From assembly GCA_030068145.1 (NCBI GenBank), contig JAPJBO010000100.1, forward strand, positions 331,221 through 395,220: DNA of 64,000 nt, read 5' to 3'. This document shows positions 44,943 to 54,729 of this stretch, in pieces (position 1 is the first letter of the stretch; every line of letters begins with the position of its first letter). The notes beneath the pieces are model-generated. The model did not search any database, had not been told where the DNA came from, and was given only the letters and a program-made list of their open reading frames with translations. The translations under genes and the position numbers were made by a program. This DNA is from Diplonema papillatum (taxonomy: Eukaryota; Euglenozoa; Diplonemea; Diplonemida; Diplonemidae).

Positions 44943-45016
44943 CCCAAAGCGGGACTCGAACCGGCGACCAAAAGAGTCATTGGTGAGTGCACTGACGGCT
45001 ATGCTACTCGTGCCAA
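44943..45016 (-). tRNA. tRNA-like segment (degenerate; probably pseudo-tRNA)
   Basis: On the minus strand TAGCATAGCCG fits the A box (TRGYNNARNNG) and GGTTCGAGTCC fits the B box. The spacing is usual for a tRNA, and the GTCGCC-GGTTCGAGTCC-CGC arm is nearly intact. The acceptor stem does not pair and the anticodon stem is poor, so I would not expect a working tRNA. Confidence 0.4.
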
Positions 45017-45232
45017 AAATCCGAAAATATTTTTCTCTTCTTCCCTCGCAAACCACCAAAATAGTCGCTGGTTCGATTCCTCGCGGCGTCGAGCGTTTTG
45101 GAGCTCGTAGTGCGTGTTCTGCTTACAGTGGTGGTGTAGCGGGGGTCAAACCGCAGACTTCCTGACGGGGCACGCGAACCACCGGAAGGATGGTTCAAAT
45201 ACCGAGCATGAAATCGCCCGCGTTTTTTTAGC

Positions 45233-45303
45233 TCGTGGTCTAACGGGTAGCACGCCCACTTGTGGTTCTGGGGGTACTTGGTTCGATTCCTGCGAGGAGT
45301 GTT
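45233..45303 (+). tRNA. tRNA-like segment, histidine-tRNA-like (degenerate)
   Basis: TGGTCTAACGG fits the A box and GGTTCGATTCC the B box. The loop TTGTGGT with GTG at the anticodon position resembles tRNA-His. Only four acceptor pairs (CTCG/CGAG) and a weak T stem remain. Another B-box-like GGTTCGATTCC lies at 45070 without a clear A box. Confidence 0.4.
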
Positions 45304-45518
45304 TTTTTTGAGGACCGAAAATCGGCCCAAAAACGTCTAAAGTGCCATCTGGGGGTCAGATTCTTGGCTATATCGAGTTCCAAAAAGGTGCCGATACTTG
45401 CCGTGGATAGCTCTTTCCATCCCAAAAAAAAGTTCCGAATTTTGCTCAAAATTTGACCTGAACATGTCGGATATGAGGAAGCAAAATCTGTGACACGTTT
45501 TCGTGGAATGAGTGATAT

Positions 45519-45770
45519 GTCGTTCGTCGCAAGCCGTCAGGACATGATCTGCACTTCCTCGGTGGTAGCAGCCTTCTACGGCGCACTCGTTGCGGTTTTG
45601 AACGGCATGATGGCTCTACGGGTGAGTGCTTGGAGGAGGTCCGTAGCTCCATGCAGGTTCCGCAGCGTCCGCGCTGAGGCAGCGAGGTGGTACATCGGAA
45701 GATAGTCGCTTACGGACCGCGGTGTCGCGACTGTCGGTACGGTTTCTCCTCACGAAGAGTTTTTTTTTTT
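45519..45770. other. Gene-free stretch
   Basis: Unique sequence with a T run before the next repeat. Nothing recognised. Confidence 0.3.
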
Positions 45771-45840
45771 CCCCCGCCGGCTTTTTCAAATTTGGACTGA
45801 CAGTCCAAATGTGGATGTAGAAGCTAATCCCCCTGGTAAG
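45771..45840 (+). repeat. Short repeat with TTTGGACTG-A-CAGTCCAAA hairpin
   Basis: CCGCCGG before the start, the perfect TTTGGACTG/CAGTCCAAA palindrome and GTGGATGTAGAAGCTAATCC recur at 58138-58198. Confidence 0.7.
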
Positions 45841-45960
45841 TGACCCCCAAACGCGCCGTGTGAACAGTAGAGTTGTGCGATCAGAAGGGTCTAGCACACG
45901 CCTTCCGGGTATCCACAACTCTCTCGAAATGGCGATGAGGGCGAGCCGGGTCACGAGCCG

Positions 45961-46290
45961 TGTCCGTGCGGTGGGTGCCCGAAAGAGAGAAGAAAAAGGC
46001 CGTTCCTGGTCCAGGAACGTGACGGTCAACCACAGCTTGCAAAGCTTGAGTCGGAGGCAGCACAGCGCCACAACCCCATCCGCTTTGCCCTGTGGCTGAC
46101 CGCCTCGACGAGCTTGTGTTCAGCGCAAGCGCGAAGCCCCAAGGTGCGCCACGCCTTGATGCTTTAGTTTGGGAAATCGGTAGCCACTTGACCCGTAGGC
46201 CCGTGGCTCTGCAGTACCGCCGAACACGTGAAGCTTGGCTCCCGTGGCAGGCTTTCCCTGATACCAGTCCGTGCGGTGCCCGGAAACAAC
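45961..46290 (+). repeat. Family K repeat, copy 2, with flanking direct repeats
   Basis: The body matches 42552-42826. GTCCGTGCGGTG occurs just before and just after it, each followed by GCCCGRAA-like sequence. This suggests a target duplication of about 12-20 bp that differs from the flank of copy 1. Confidence 0.75.
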
Positions 46291-46555
46291 AAAACTATGT
46301 GTACGGCGCAAGCCCACGTTTCCGCCTCGGGGAAGGCAAGTTGCGGAGGAAATGCATGAACAAGCTTGGAATGGTATGTGCACAACTGAGCGCATATCGG
46401 GTAAATAGCAAAGCTGCTCAGACAGTGCTTGCGCCCCAGAGATGGGCCGAACATATAATCCGAAGCAGCTACAGGCACCCTGGCAACTAACTATGCCGTG
46501 GACGCGGCCAAGTTTTGTCGAGACGTGGCCGGCAGAAACACTCAGAGGCGCCGCT
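46291..46555. other. Gene-free stretch
   Basis: Nothing recognised. Confidence 0.3.
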
Positions 46556-46785
46556 CGGTGCTTACTTCGAAGGAGGCTGAGGGGAGAGGGACAACTGGTA
46601 AGTGGGTCGATGTTTCATATTTCCTCCTCTGGCACCTGTGTCGGGCTCCTGTGGTGGGCACGGGCGTTGCTGACGGGCACCACTACGTCGGACTATCGCC
46701 ACGTGGGGAGCAACTCGTGATGATTGCATTCGTTCCGGCGTAATCCGCGGCTGGCGGCCTCCTCGAATGTTTCCTAACAACAACG
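46556..46785 (+). repeat. Diverged family F repeat
   Basis: TGCTTACTTCGAAGGAGGCTGA near the start, and CTGGCGGCCTCCTCGAATGT with TTCCTAACAAC near the end, in the order seen at 24662. The middle is unrelated. Confidence 0.5.
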
Positions 46786-47341
46786 GGCGCCTCATAACCA
46801 GGCGATCGAGTTCCGCGTCGTTCCTGTCGCGAACCTCGTCGAACAGACTACGCCGTCGGCATTTCTCACAGACCTTCCACCGCACTTGATTCGCGGGGTT
46901 AGCTCCACTCGAAACTACGGAAAGAGTCTAGTCTTCCGACACCCTCATTCTGCACACCCGCTGAAACACGTCGGTGTGCAAGGCGCCACGTTTCCCGCGT
47001 TCTCGCGAGATAGTCTTCTGAATTTTTCCACATCATCAGGAATCGCGCACCACCGGCTGTGCGTAAATAATAAGAGCCACGTCACTTTTTCCGCTTTCAT
47101 AGATTGCGTCCTGTAGTACTGCTCGGCGACAGCTGGCAGGCGCTGGCTTTCCTCCGGGTGCTGCTGCTTCACGTCCGCGTAGCTCCTCTTCGAGAGCGTG
47201 TAGAGCACCCCGCCCTCCTCGGCGGTGATCTGCAGCGTCCTCGGGGGGTCCTTCAGCAGCGAGACCTCGTTGAAGCGCTCGCCATATCCACAGGTAACTT
47301 AGTGCTGGGCGCCAATACGGCGTAATCCGCGGCTGGCGGCC
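46736..47341. repeat. 24-bp direct repeats bounding the CNB-domain fragment
   Basis: CGGCGTAATCCGCGGCTGGC plus GGCC occurs exactly at 46736-46759 and 47318-47341. The left copy belongs to the family F-like repeat, so the ~580 bp between look inserted into it or trapped by duplication. Confidence 0.8.
47101..47298 (-). pseudogene. Cyclic-nucleotide-binding domain exon fragment
   Basis: A minus-strand frame reads GYGERFNEVSLLKDPPRTL, QITAEEGGVLYTL, SKRSYADV. It aligns without gaps to the phosphate-binding cassette and following strands of cyclic-nucleotide-binding domains such as those of PKA regulatory subunits (F-G-E-L-A-L-x5-P-R-A-A-T-V-x-A ... L-x-x-I-x-R-x-S-Y). The key Glu and Arg are present. 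The Gly of the FGE motif is Asn here. Only ~60 codons are preserved. A stop lies just upstream in frame, and beyond the family match the frame runs on without similarity. Codons are strongly G/C-ended, unlike neighbouring sequence. It is either one exon of an intron-split gene or a captured gene piece, and the flanking direct repeats favour capture. Confidence 0.6.
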
Positions 47342-47384
47342 AATGCTTACCTACAAGGACAGGCATCTTTAAAGAAACTTGTTT

Positions 47385-47505
47385 CTTTGAAGACCAGAAA
47401 AAGACCCATTTGGAGTTGTATTGGTTCTCCTCCTCTAGCTTCCGACCAAAAAAAAACCCATTTGGAGTTGTATTGGTTCTCCTGCTCTAACTTCCGTTCA
47501 AAATG
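47385..47505 (-). repeat. Family F fragment duplicated in tandem
   Basis: CCCATTTGGAGTTGTATTGG followed by TTCTCCTSCTCTA-CTTCCG appears twice (unit ~57 bp). It corresponds to the inverse of the GGAGGCTAGAGGGGGA...CAACTACAAGGTGGG part of family F. Confidence 0.6.
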
Positions 47506-47585
47506 TGCACTGGGCGCTTGCGACTGACACCGACTTCGCATTCGTTAGGAACGTGGTCTCGAGTTTGTTACCTCGCAGTTGGTGG

Positions 47586-47674
47586 AAAAAGTCACTCTCG
47601 ATTCAAAAAAACTCGCACTTGTGCCCTTCGGGTACTCGTGCGATTTTTTTTAAATCGAGTGAGTGACTTTTTTT
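47586..47674. other. Long imperfect hairpin
   Basis: AAAAAGTCACTCTCGATTCA...CTCGCAC pairs with GTGCGATTTTTTTTAAATCG...GTGACTTTTT over ~33 bp with a 2-nt bulge. The loop can form GTGCCC-TTC-GGGTAC. It could be a foldback element or a small-RNA precursor. No direct evidence for either. Confidence 0.7.
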
Positions 47675-47802
47675 CCTCCATTATTGCACGGCAATAAATG
47701 GCTAAACTTTAGACTGTTTTTCATGGTGAGTATGGTTTTTGTTTTCTTCTTTTTTTTTTCCCCCCCCGTTGGGGGCAGTGACTTCTCAGTCGTTTTTTTT
47801 GG

Positions 47803-48231
47803 CCGATGGTGTTCAGCGTGAGCAAATGGTTGGTGGGGAATCTCGCTAGTGTTTCTTTTTCCTGTTGGGGGGGGATTGCAAGAACGTGCTTGGAATGGGT
47901 ATGTGCTCAACACCGCACTGGTCCCGTCTGCGCCGTGTTTCGGTCCTTTAAGCCACGGACACATAAGGCGGACCATCATCAGCGTGGAACCTGAGTGTCT
48001 GCAGACAGGACTGCTGTGAGTCTGGTTTGTCAGGCGGCTGTTCGTAGCTCGTCACAGCCAGGACCACCCGTGCTACTAGAGCACAGGCGAATCCGTCACG
48101 GGGAGAAGGCCCCTACAACCGTGTCTGAGCAATCAGTTAAAAAACTCAGGGCACTCGCCCTGATTGTGACCGATGGTGTTCAGCGTGAGCAAGTGGTTGG
48201 TGGGGAATCTCGCTAGTGTTTCTTTTTCCTG

Positions 48232-48262
<31 letters not shown>
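47803..48262 (+). mobile_element. Family C repeat bounded by 72-bp direct repeats
   Basis: CGATGGTGTTCAGCGTGAGC...TTTTTCCTGTTG + G run stands on both sides (47803-47874 and 48170-48241) of a family C body (47875-48169). The second copy ends in a longer G run (about 29). The body matches 40330-40640. Confidence 0.8.
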
Positions 48263-49462
48263 TCAAAAGCTGTCAAAATAGGTCATTTTTTTGGGAACCA
48301 CATAGGGGCACCTAAGAGGCAATACAATTTGGTAGACCACCCCAGAACCGTATAGAAATGCCTAAAACATGCTTTTTGGCTGCTGAAGTGCCCCGAAAAG
48401 GCCTTTTTACGAGTGCCCAATTTTTGGACTCAGGGTGGACACCGTTTGGTACCGGTGTTCTTCTTTTTAGGTGACAACCCCAAAAATAGTGACAGCATGA
48501 ACCGAAGAAGGAAAACAACACTGCCCAAACCTATGTGTTTTTACTCAAAAGACTTTCCTGAGAGTTGGGGATGGTGGGGCTTCGTAGGAGGCACCGACAA
48601 GCGACTCAATGAGGTACGGCTTCGTAACGTGCCGCCCCCTCGAGTCCTTGACGTCAGCGCCAGCTTTCGTAGTGGCCTGTGTCGTGTAGCGTGCTACCGC
48701 AAGCTGCAGATACCCTGCCCTGAGCTGCTATGTCGTGCAGTCCTATAAATCCACCGCCGAACCTTTTCGTTCAAGTCCAGTTTTCTATTTTTGTTCAAGC
48801 TCAACGTGCGTTGGGGTTAGGTACCAGAGATACACCCCGGTGACCAGTATTGTCTTCCGTGCGTGTGCAATGCGACCCTTTCGGGTGGTGTACGAAAGGC
48901 GAACTTGAATAAACGACACTGTCGCGTGCATCCCTTCAACAAAAACGTTGGAATCTGGAAAATCCCACTACGGATGATAGCATCTCATTGTTTTTCTCGG
49001 AAAGACATCGAACTTTGTGAATATCGCTCTAGCAGAAGTTCGGGGAAGAGCTGCTGCCTGCGGTGTCAACAGCACCTCAGCTTGCGCAAGACCCAGAGAA
49101 CCTTTTGGGACGTTGTAACCATCCAGACGAGCAACGTTCATAGCTGCCTTCCTCCTGGGTGTCGTTCGCCCTTTTGTTGCTTCCATTTGTGGCTGCCTGT
49201 ACGTGATTGTAGTCTCATCTTTGCATGGTATGAACAGTGAAGCACACACACAGGCTGCTAGCCGGTACCAAACGGTGTCCACCCTAAAACCATCAACTAA
49301 TACACCCCCCCCTGGGCCATTTTCCATGAAACTTCCCCCAAAAACACGGTTCCGGGCATTTCTGAGGCGGGTTGCATGTTTTTTTAGGCTTAAACTGCCG
49401 TTAAGTCTACAGGCTGAAAATGTCACCATTTTGACGCAAAAAAAGACCTTTTGACCCCCCCT
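48257..49462. mobile_element. TIR element with G-run termini
   Basis: Left end: G run + TCAAAAG, then GTCAAAATAGGTCA. Right end: the inverse, ending CTTTTGA + C run, with GTCACCATTTTGAC nearby. A second, perfect 24-bp inverted pair lies inside (AGGGTGGACACCGTTTGGTA... at 48432 and its inverse ending at 49285). Open frames of 110-250 codons exist on both strands, but none is recognisable as a transposase. Confidence 0.65.
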
Positions 49463-50796
49463 AGGGCTATGTAGGATGGAAACGTTGGAAACGTTTCCGT
49501 TTCCGTTTCCGTTTCCGTTTCCTTCTTTTTGGCGGTGGATGGAAACGCCGTTTCTTTTCAAAAGAAACGGCTGGTATGCCACTAGTATACTGGCTGAAGG
49601 TCCGACCGGAAATGTGTTCCGAACGGCGGACCCCGCAATCCAGTGGGAAACCATGGACAAGGTGGCTCCGAAAAAGAGGGAGGAAAGAAGCATAAGAGTT
49701 GCGACCGCGTGGAGCAGACGCAACCACACGCATCCGGTTGTGATGACTTTGAGGTCTGCAGCTCTTTATACCAATGGCTGTTGTGGCGACGATGCTCTGT
49801 TGATGCGAGGCCGTTGGCCAACGCGCTGAAGACGATCGGGAAAGCACATCCGCTTCCAATAATAGGCTATACAGATACGATCGTTCAGGACAGCGGGAGC
49901 ACCGCCGCACCACAGGCTACAAGACCGGGGTTTTTCAGCGGTGTAAGACAAAGAGGGAGTGCAAGCAGCATCAAGAGGTGAGAAGGGCACACGTATGCCG
50001 GGGCAATGTTGAACCCGCCAGAAAAGCGATGGCCACGCAGTAACGTGTGTGTTAAACATCGATTGCCACAGTGCACCTTGCATACAACGACGGGTGGCAA
50101 CCGTCACCGGAAGGGGCACCATCGGGCGGTGTTGTCGGAGCATAGACAGCGACGGCAGGAAGAACCACCGACAATGCAGAAGAGGACTGCAGATTCAAAA
50201 AGCCCCACGCGGCACGGCCGCCGATACAAGTAAACATGAGAACGTGGGTTGGAAGCAGCAGAGGACGAAGTGGTAGGCACAGAAGAGTGGAATCTGGTGC
50301 CAGAAAACCTCAGCATCCGCATGTAACGACATTCTGCATCATTAGCTTGTGGTTTCCTATTTGCTCGTCTCAGATCGCCGACGAAAGAAAGCGGTGAGCA
50401 TCAGCGACTGCTCTGCACAAACGAGACCGCGACGACACACAAGAAGGGGCCGAGCCAAGTCGAAGAACAGCCCAGGAAGGGCCCTGAAGAGTCAGAGAGC
50501 CCGCCAGAAGACGGAAGAAGAGAAGTGCCCGCTGGTAGATCAAAAGAAGAAGGTGATCCCGCCCTCTGAAAGGAAAGCCAAATTTGGCTGGAAACGGACA
50601 CCCGACGGACACACAGAAGGACCCGCGAAGTGGTATCCTATAGGACCCTCAGCACGAGGAGCCTTCTGGCGTTTCTTTTAAAAGAAACGGAAACGTTTCC
50701 GTTTCCGTTTCCGTTTCCGTTTCCATATTTCGAAAAAACTAAAAGAAACGGCGTTTCCATCCAACTTAGCCCTAGGGGGGGGGGGGGGGGGGGGGT
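49456..50796. mobile_element. TIR element with TAGGGCTA termini and (TTTCCG)n subterminal arrays
   Basis: Left: C run + CTAGGGCTATGTAGGATGGA, then GGAAACGTTTCCG and about five TTTCCG units. Right: the inverse arrangement, ending CATCCAACTTAGCCCTAG + G run, with its own TTTCCG array and AAAAGAAACGGCG hairpins. The ~1.1-kb interior has only short frames (for example KAKFGWKRTPDGHTEGPAKW). It shares the C run with the element to its left. Confidence 0.75.
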
Positions 50797-51367
50797 CGTT
50801 ATTATTGGAGCTGGTTTTATGGGATGAGGTGAGGTTAGTTTTTGTTTTTTTCTTTTTGCGGTGGTCTGGTAGTCCGTACTACCTCCTTTCTTTTTCACTC
50901 GTTCTCTTCTCTACTCACTACTGTTACGTACTCTTACACTCCTTTACACTCAGGGTTGGGGGGGGTTTGCAAGAACGTGCTTGGAAGGGTTGGGGGGGGG
51001 GGGGGGGGGGGTTGGTTGAAACGCCCGGAATGCGGGCGTAAGGCAGGGGGCAGCAAAAGGGCAGGGAGAATAACTACGCTTTGATGTGGGGGTAGGTAAG
51101 GGAGCGGGGAGGGGGTGCCCAGCACAGTGGACCAGTCGCGGTTAAAACCGGACTCCCCCCCCACACAAGGATAGCTAAACGATCCACTTGGCACGGAAGA
51201 TAGGGAACTATGCCTGCGATAGGACGAAGCCGGGGGGGAATTCTGCTTTCTGGTCTGCCTGCGCCTTGCGTTCGCTGACATAAAAACTGCGGGATACTTC
51301 TTGGTGCAAATGACTGCAAGAAAGAACGAAGAGAAACCAGACCAACCAGGGGTTTTTTTTCTTGTAT
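50797..51367. other. G-run-rich spacer with a family C start
   Basis: TTTGCAAGAACGTGCTTGGA after a G run at about 50968, immediately followed by another G run. Otherwise nothing recognised. Confidence 0.45.
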
Positions 51368-51570
51368 AAGCACCTGCGTTGTAAGAAATACTTGAGCAGG
51401 CTGCCAGCTGCAAAATATCAAAGGAGGTAAATGTGCGGTAGCCCACACGAAACACAGGTGAATCTGGGTTCAGTGGCGGGCGTAAGCGTTCAACAAAAAA
51501 GGCCCACTTTATAGTTGTATTGTTTCTCCCCCTCTAGCCTCCTTCGAAGTAAGCACAATGCAGTCCCTCG
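51368..51570 (-). repeat. Family F repeat, reverse orientation
   Basis: Inverse of 24662-24868 throughout, including CCCACACGAAACACAGGTGA and CTCTAGCCTCCTTCGAAGTA. Confidence 0.75.
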
Positions 51571-52075
51571 AGTATTTCCCGTCTAACGACACCCCTCCCA
51601 ACCACATGGTTCTTGGGTGGCTTGACGACTGCACCAGCAGCATTCCCGCAGTGACACTGTAAAACCCCTGGTGGAGGTCCTGGGTAAAGGGGGGAAACGC
51701 CCATCGAACCATCTAGTAGCTGGGTTCCTCCGAAGTTTTATAGGATAGCTAGAACCAGAACAGGAGGTACGGCAGGTAAATAGCTAGAACCAAAAACACG
51801 AGTTACCTGGCGTGTAAACTCCAGGTAAATAACGATTATTCGCAGGCCAGGCGACAAAAACACGGGTTCGGAGGGTTCATGAGTCATAAAGCAAGACGCA
51901 AGGCGTAGTATACTGTGCGAGTCCGGGACCTTGCATCCATCGAAGTCGGTAAGGTCATTGTGTATTTGATGGCACTGCTCACGTGATTGGTCCCTGTTTG
52001 CCAAAGGTCTTTTTTTGAAATGACAAACTATTTGTTGGCCGCCACGAAAGGATGCGGGACCCGGGAGCCGGGGGG
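51571..52075. other. Gene-free stretch
   Basis: Short local repeat of AACCAGAACAGGAGGTACGG / AACCAAAAACACGAGTTACC type near 51748-51808. No gene recognised. Confidence 0.3.
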
Positions 52076-52310
52076 ATTGCAAGTACGTGCTTGGAATGGA
52101 TATGTGCTCAACACCGCACTGGTTCCGTCTGCGCCGTGGTTCGGTCCTTTAAGCCACGGACATAAGGCGGACCATCATCAGCGCGGAACTTGCGTGGCTG
52201 CAGACAGGACAGACGGGACCTGGGGGGCGGGGCGGGGGATTGCAAGAACGTGCTTGGAATGGGTATGTGCTCAACACCGCACTGGTCCCGTGGGACCTGG
52301 GGGGCGGGGG
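52076..52310 (+). repeat. Two truncated family C repeats in tandem
   Basis: Starts at 52076 and 52239, both after G runs. The first stops at CTGCAGACAGGAC, the second after CCGCACTGGTCCCGT. Both are followed by GGGACCTGGGGGGCGGGG, which points to a local duplication involving the G-rich segment. Confidence 0.7.
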
Positions 52311-52829
52311 GGGGGCGAAAGCTTCGTTAAGCGGGTTTCAAATAGAGACATGCGATCGCGTATGGCACAGCAAAACCTGGAAATCACTTGCTGTTATTCC
52401 AGACTGTTTCGAGTTTTAAGGTTCCGTGTTTTGTGTCGACGGTGGGCCAATTCACCCGTATGTAATCGAGCGAAAAGTCGAGCCTAATCAAGTGGATTCG
52501 CCGCGTAATCGAGCTCAGGTCGCTTGCAGGGGGGTAGGGGGATTGGCTCAGTCTACGGTCGACGGTCAAGACGGGCTGGTTCTTTCCACAACAAATGGGA
52601 CGTGTAGCACTCGGCAACTTCGAAAGCTGGGTCTGGGGATTTGATGTGCACTCGATGGTAGTGTCCAGCTGCCCCAACCTCCATGCAGTCCTCCCCCTCC
52701 CGTGAATTTAGATTCCTTGTTCTTTTTTCATCCGGTCCCGAGAGTTGAGATTGTCAGACTCAGCCCACCTGGCTGTTCCTTTTTTTTGTGTTTCAGAGTG
52801 GGATGTTCGCTTTATGGCAGTTCTTTTTC
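52311..52829. other. Gene-free stretch with family O
   Basis: Family O-like GATTGTCAGACTCAGCCCACC near 52750-52770. Nothing else. Confidence 0.35.
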
Positions 52830-52884
52830 AGAGTTAAAGTTCGCTTGAGATTCCGGGATTTTTAGGGTCTCCGGGTGACCTTTG
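52830..52884 (+). repeat. Family A 5' end
   Basis: CAGAGTTAAAGTTCGCTTGA, ATTCCGGGATTTTTAGGGTC, TCCGGGTGACC after a T run. Confidence 0.65.
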
Positions 52885-53440
52885 TTAGATGTTTTTTTTT
52901 TCTAGGAAATTTCTCGGGGGTTCGCTTCCTCTTTTTTTTTTTTTTGCGGTTCTTCTTTGCTTTTCTATCAATCATCTGGCTGAGAATGATCGGATAACTA
53001 ACAGGGGTGGTTTGCTGTTGGAGGGCTCATATCATTTGACATAGTAGTGCCACACACACAACCGACCAAGTCAATGTCATGACCGGGCCCATTGTGTGCG
53101 CGATGGCGCGAGGTCATCGGAAACGTAAGTAAGAGTCGCGATTGTGGTCTGGGCGGAGCACTTCCCGGCGGTCCTGATTGGTCCTATTTATCGAACCCAG
53201 CCCTCGTGAAGTCAAAAAAACTGGGCTGAACAGAGATGAATCGAGGCAGCAGAATGCCAGCGCATTCCATTCCTGCACAATGAGCTTGACAAAGCGAAGC
53301 GCCGCGTTCATTGATTGCGTGGGCACTTGCGATGGAGTTCGTAGGCCTCTTCCGGGTTCTTCGCTTTTGTCTCGGAGGTAAAGTGTTTGTAAGCGCTCGT
53401 TCCCCAACGCAGAACGGCTGGCGTTCTCACAGGGGGCAGG
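52885..53440. other. Gene-free stretch
   Basis: T runs near 52890 and 52933. No recognised gene. Confidence 0.3.
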
Positions 53441-53508
53441 ATTTTAGTTCATGTTTAGGCAGAGCACAGCCTCCCATGCATGGTTGATGCTAACATCAAG
53501 TTCCTCCG
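53441..53508 (+). repeat. Family H repeat, 5' part
   Basis: TTTAGGCAGAGCACAGCCTC, GCATGGTTGATGCTAACATC, very close to 9259-9310. The TTCGAAGAA part is missing. Confidence 0.6.
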
Positions 53509-53743
53509 GCGTCCTCGTAAGTGCCGGGGTAAAGTCTCCCATGCACGCCTCCTTCGCCAGCTTCTTCTAGCGGTACTTACGTACTGCTATCAATCATCTC
53601 TGTCTGTACCCCCGCAGGATGCATTTTCTTTTTTTGAGGAGGGAGCACTCAATTCATTGAAACGTTGCTTCAATTCTCGGAAGGATCGGGTCGTCCCGAA
53701 AATGCACGTCTACGGTCGAGAGCGGGGGAATGCATAAAAAATA
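53509..53743. other. Gene-free spacer
   Basis: Nothing recognised. Confidence 0.3.
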
Positions 53744-53956
53744 CTCGAGGGACTGCTTTGGGCTCATTTCGAAGGAGGCTAGAGGGGGAGAAAACAATAC
53801 AACTACAAAGTGGGTCTTTTTTGTTGAACGCTTACGCCCGCCACTAAACCCAGATTTACCTGTGTTTCGTGTGGGCTACAGCACATTTACCTCCTTTGAT
53901 CTATCGCAACTGGCAGTCTCCTCAAGCATTTCCTACAAAGCAGGTGCTTACACAAA
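53744..53956 (+). repeat. Family F repeat
   Basis: Nearly identical to 24662-24868, with an extra AAAACAATACAACTACAAAG wording in the middle that also appears at 51520 in inverse. Confidence 0.75.
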
Positions 53957-54263
53957 AAAAGAGTGCGGGAGCCGCGCCCGGTTTTAACTGACCGCAGAGG
54001 GCCCTTTCAGGACCTGCCGCACACGTACAGTCATTTTGCACACGCCTTTTCGTTTACGCACTTGGCTGCCCAGGACCACGGTTCACACATAAATTATAAT
54101 AGAAAAAAGCATCGGGGAAGGGGGGAAGGTGGGGGGCGTGGGAACGAGGCTACGTTTGCGTTTGTTGGCGAGACTCGGCTCGGGAACGTGTCGGTTAGCC
54201 TTTGGCGGACACTTGCCGGCATAGCGGAGAACCCCCCCCCATCCCCACCTTCATATTATTTTT
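53957..54263. other. Gene-free stretch
   Basis: Nothing recognised. C run near 54232. Confidence 0.3.
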
Positions 54264-54456
54264 AGAGTTAAAGTTCGCTTAAAATTCCGGGATTTCAGGG
54301 TCTCCGCGTGACCGTTCATGAATGGGTTCTCTTAGAGCAAGAAAGGGCTACATGGTTGTGGGTTGTATATTTGCACGCTTTCGTTATGGGTTATGGCTAG
54401 CCATGTCCGGGACTGTTTGTGACCGACACCAAGTACATTCCTTCGTGGGGTGTAAT
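54264..54456 (+). repeat. Family A repeat
   Basis: AGAGTTAAAGTTCGCTTAAA to CTTCGTGGGGTGTAATT. Lacks the GGGCCCCCCACG 3' end. ATGGGTTCTCTTAGAGCAAG and GTTATGGCTAGCCATG are intact. Confidence 0.75.
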
Positions 54457-54729
54457 TTTTTTGACGGACAGATGACGGCATCGCAACCCATGGCTTTGTC
54501 CTACAGGCTACTGTGGCCGACGCCCCTCGTCCCCTTTTATCCCAGTGGCGGACACATGGCGGCATGGCAAGCCATGGAATAGTTGAGTTGCAGCTCTTGA
54601 CAAAGATAGATGGAAAAAAGAAGGTGTTTTTATTCTTCGCTTTTTTCTCACGAACGGAACTCAAGAGGTCTAGTCAACTATTCCCTGCAGGATTGGCATA
54701 CTTTCAAAAAAAATAAGGCCCGAAGAACG
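54457..54729. repeat. Short internal direct repeat
   Basis: GACAGATGACGGCATCGCAACCCATGG-like and GACACATGGCGGCATGGCAAGCCATGG-like segments about 77 bp apart. No gene is recognised. Confidence 0.4.

Larger units (their letters stand above)
44531..45518. mobile_element. 988-bp element with 35-bp TIRs and tRNA-like segments
   Basis: ATATCACTCATTCCACGAAA... (35 bp) at the left is inverted at the right with one mismatch. The interior is A+T-richer than the flanks and contains a C run near 44700 and at least two tRNA-like segments with A- and B-box matches. There is no transposase, so it is non-autonomous or a domesticated cassette. A 2-bp GT flanks both sides, too short to prove a target duplication. 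Confidence 0.75.

Noticed and set aside
44464..45165. 233-codon plus frame
   Set aside because: It lies inside the TIR element across a C run and tRNA-like sequence, and is not conserved as protein.
44943..45303. Functional tRNA genes
   Set aside because: Acceptor stems do not pair and anticodon or T stems are weakened. Kept only as tRNA-like.
49490..49530. TTTCCG array as telomeric repeat
   Set aside because: Only about five units, present in inverted pairs within one element, internal to the window.
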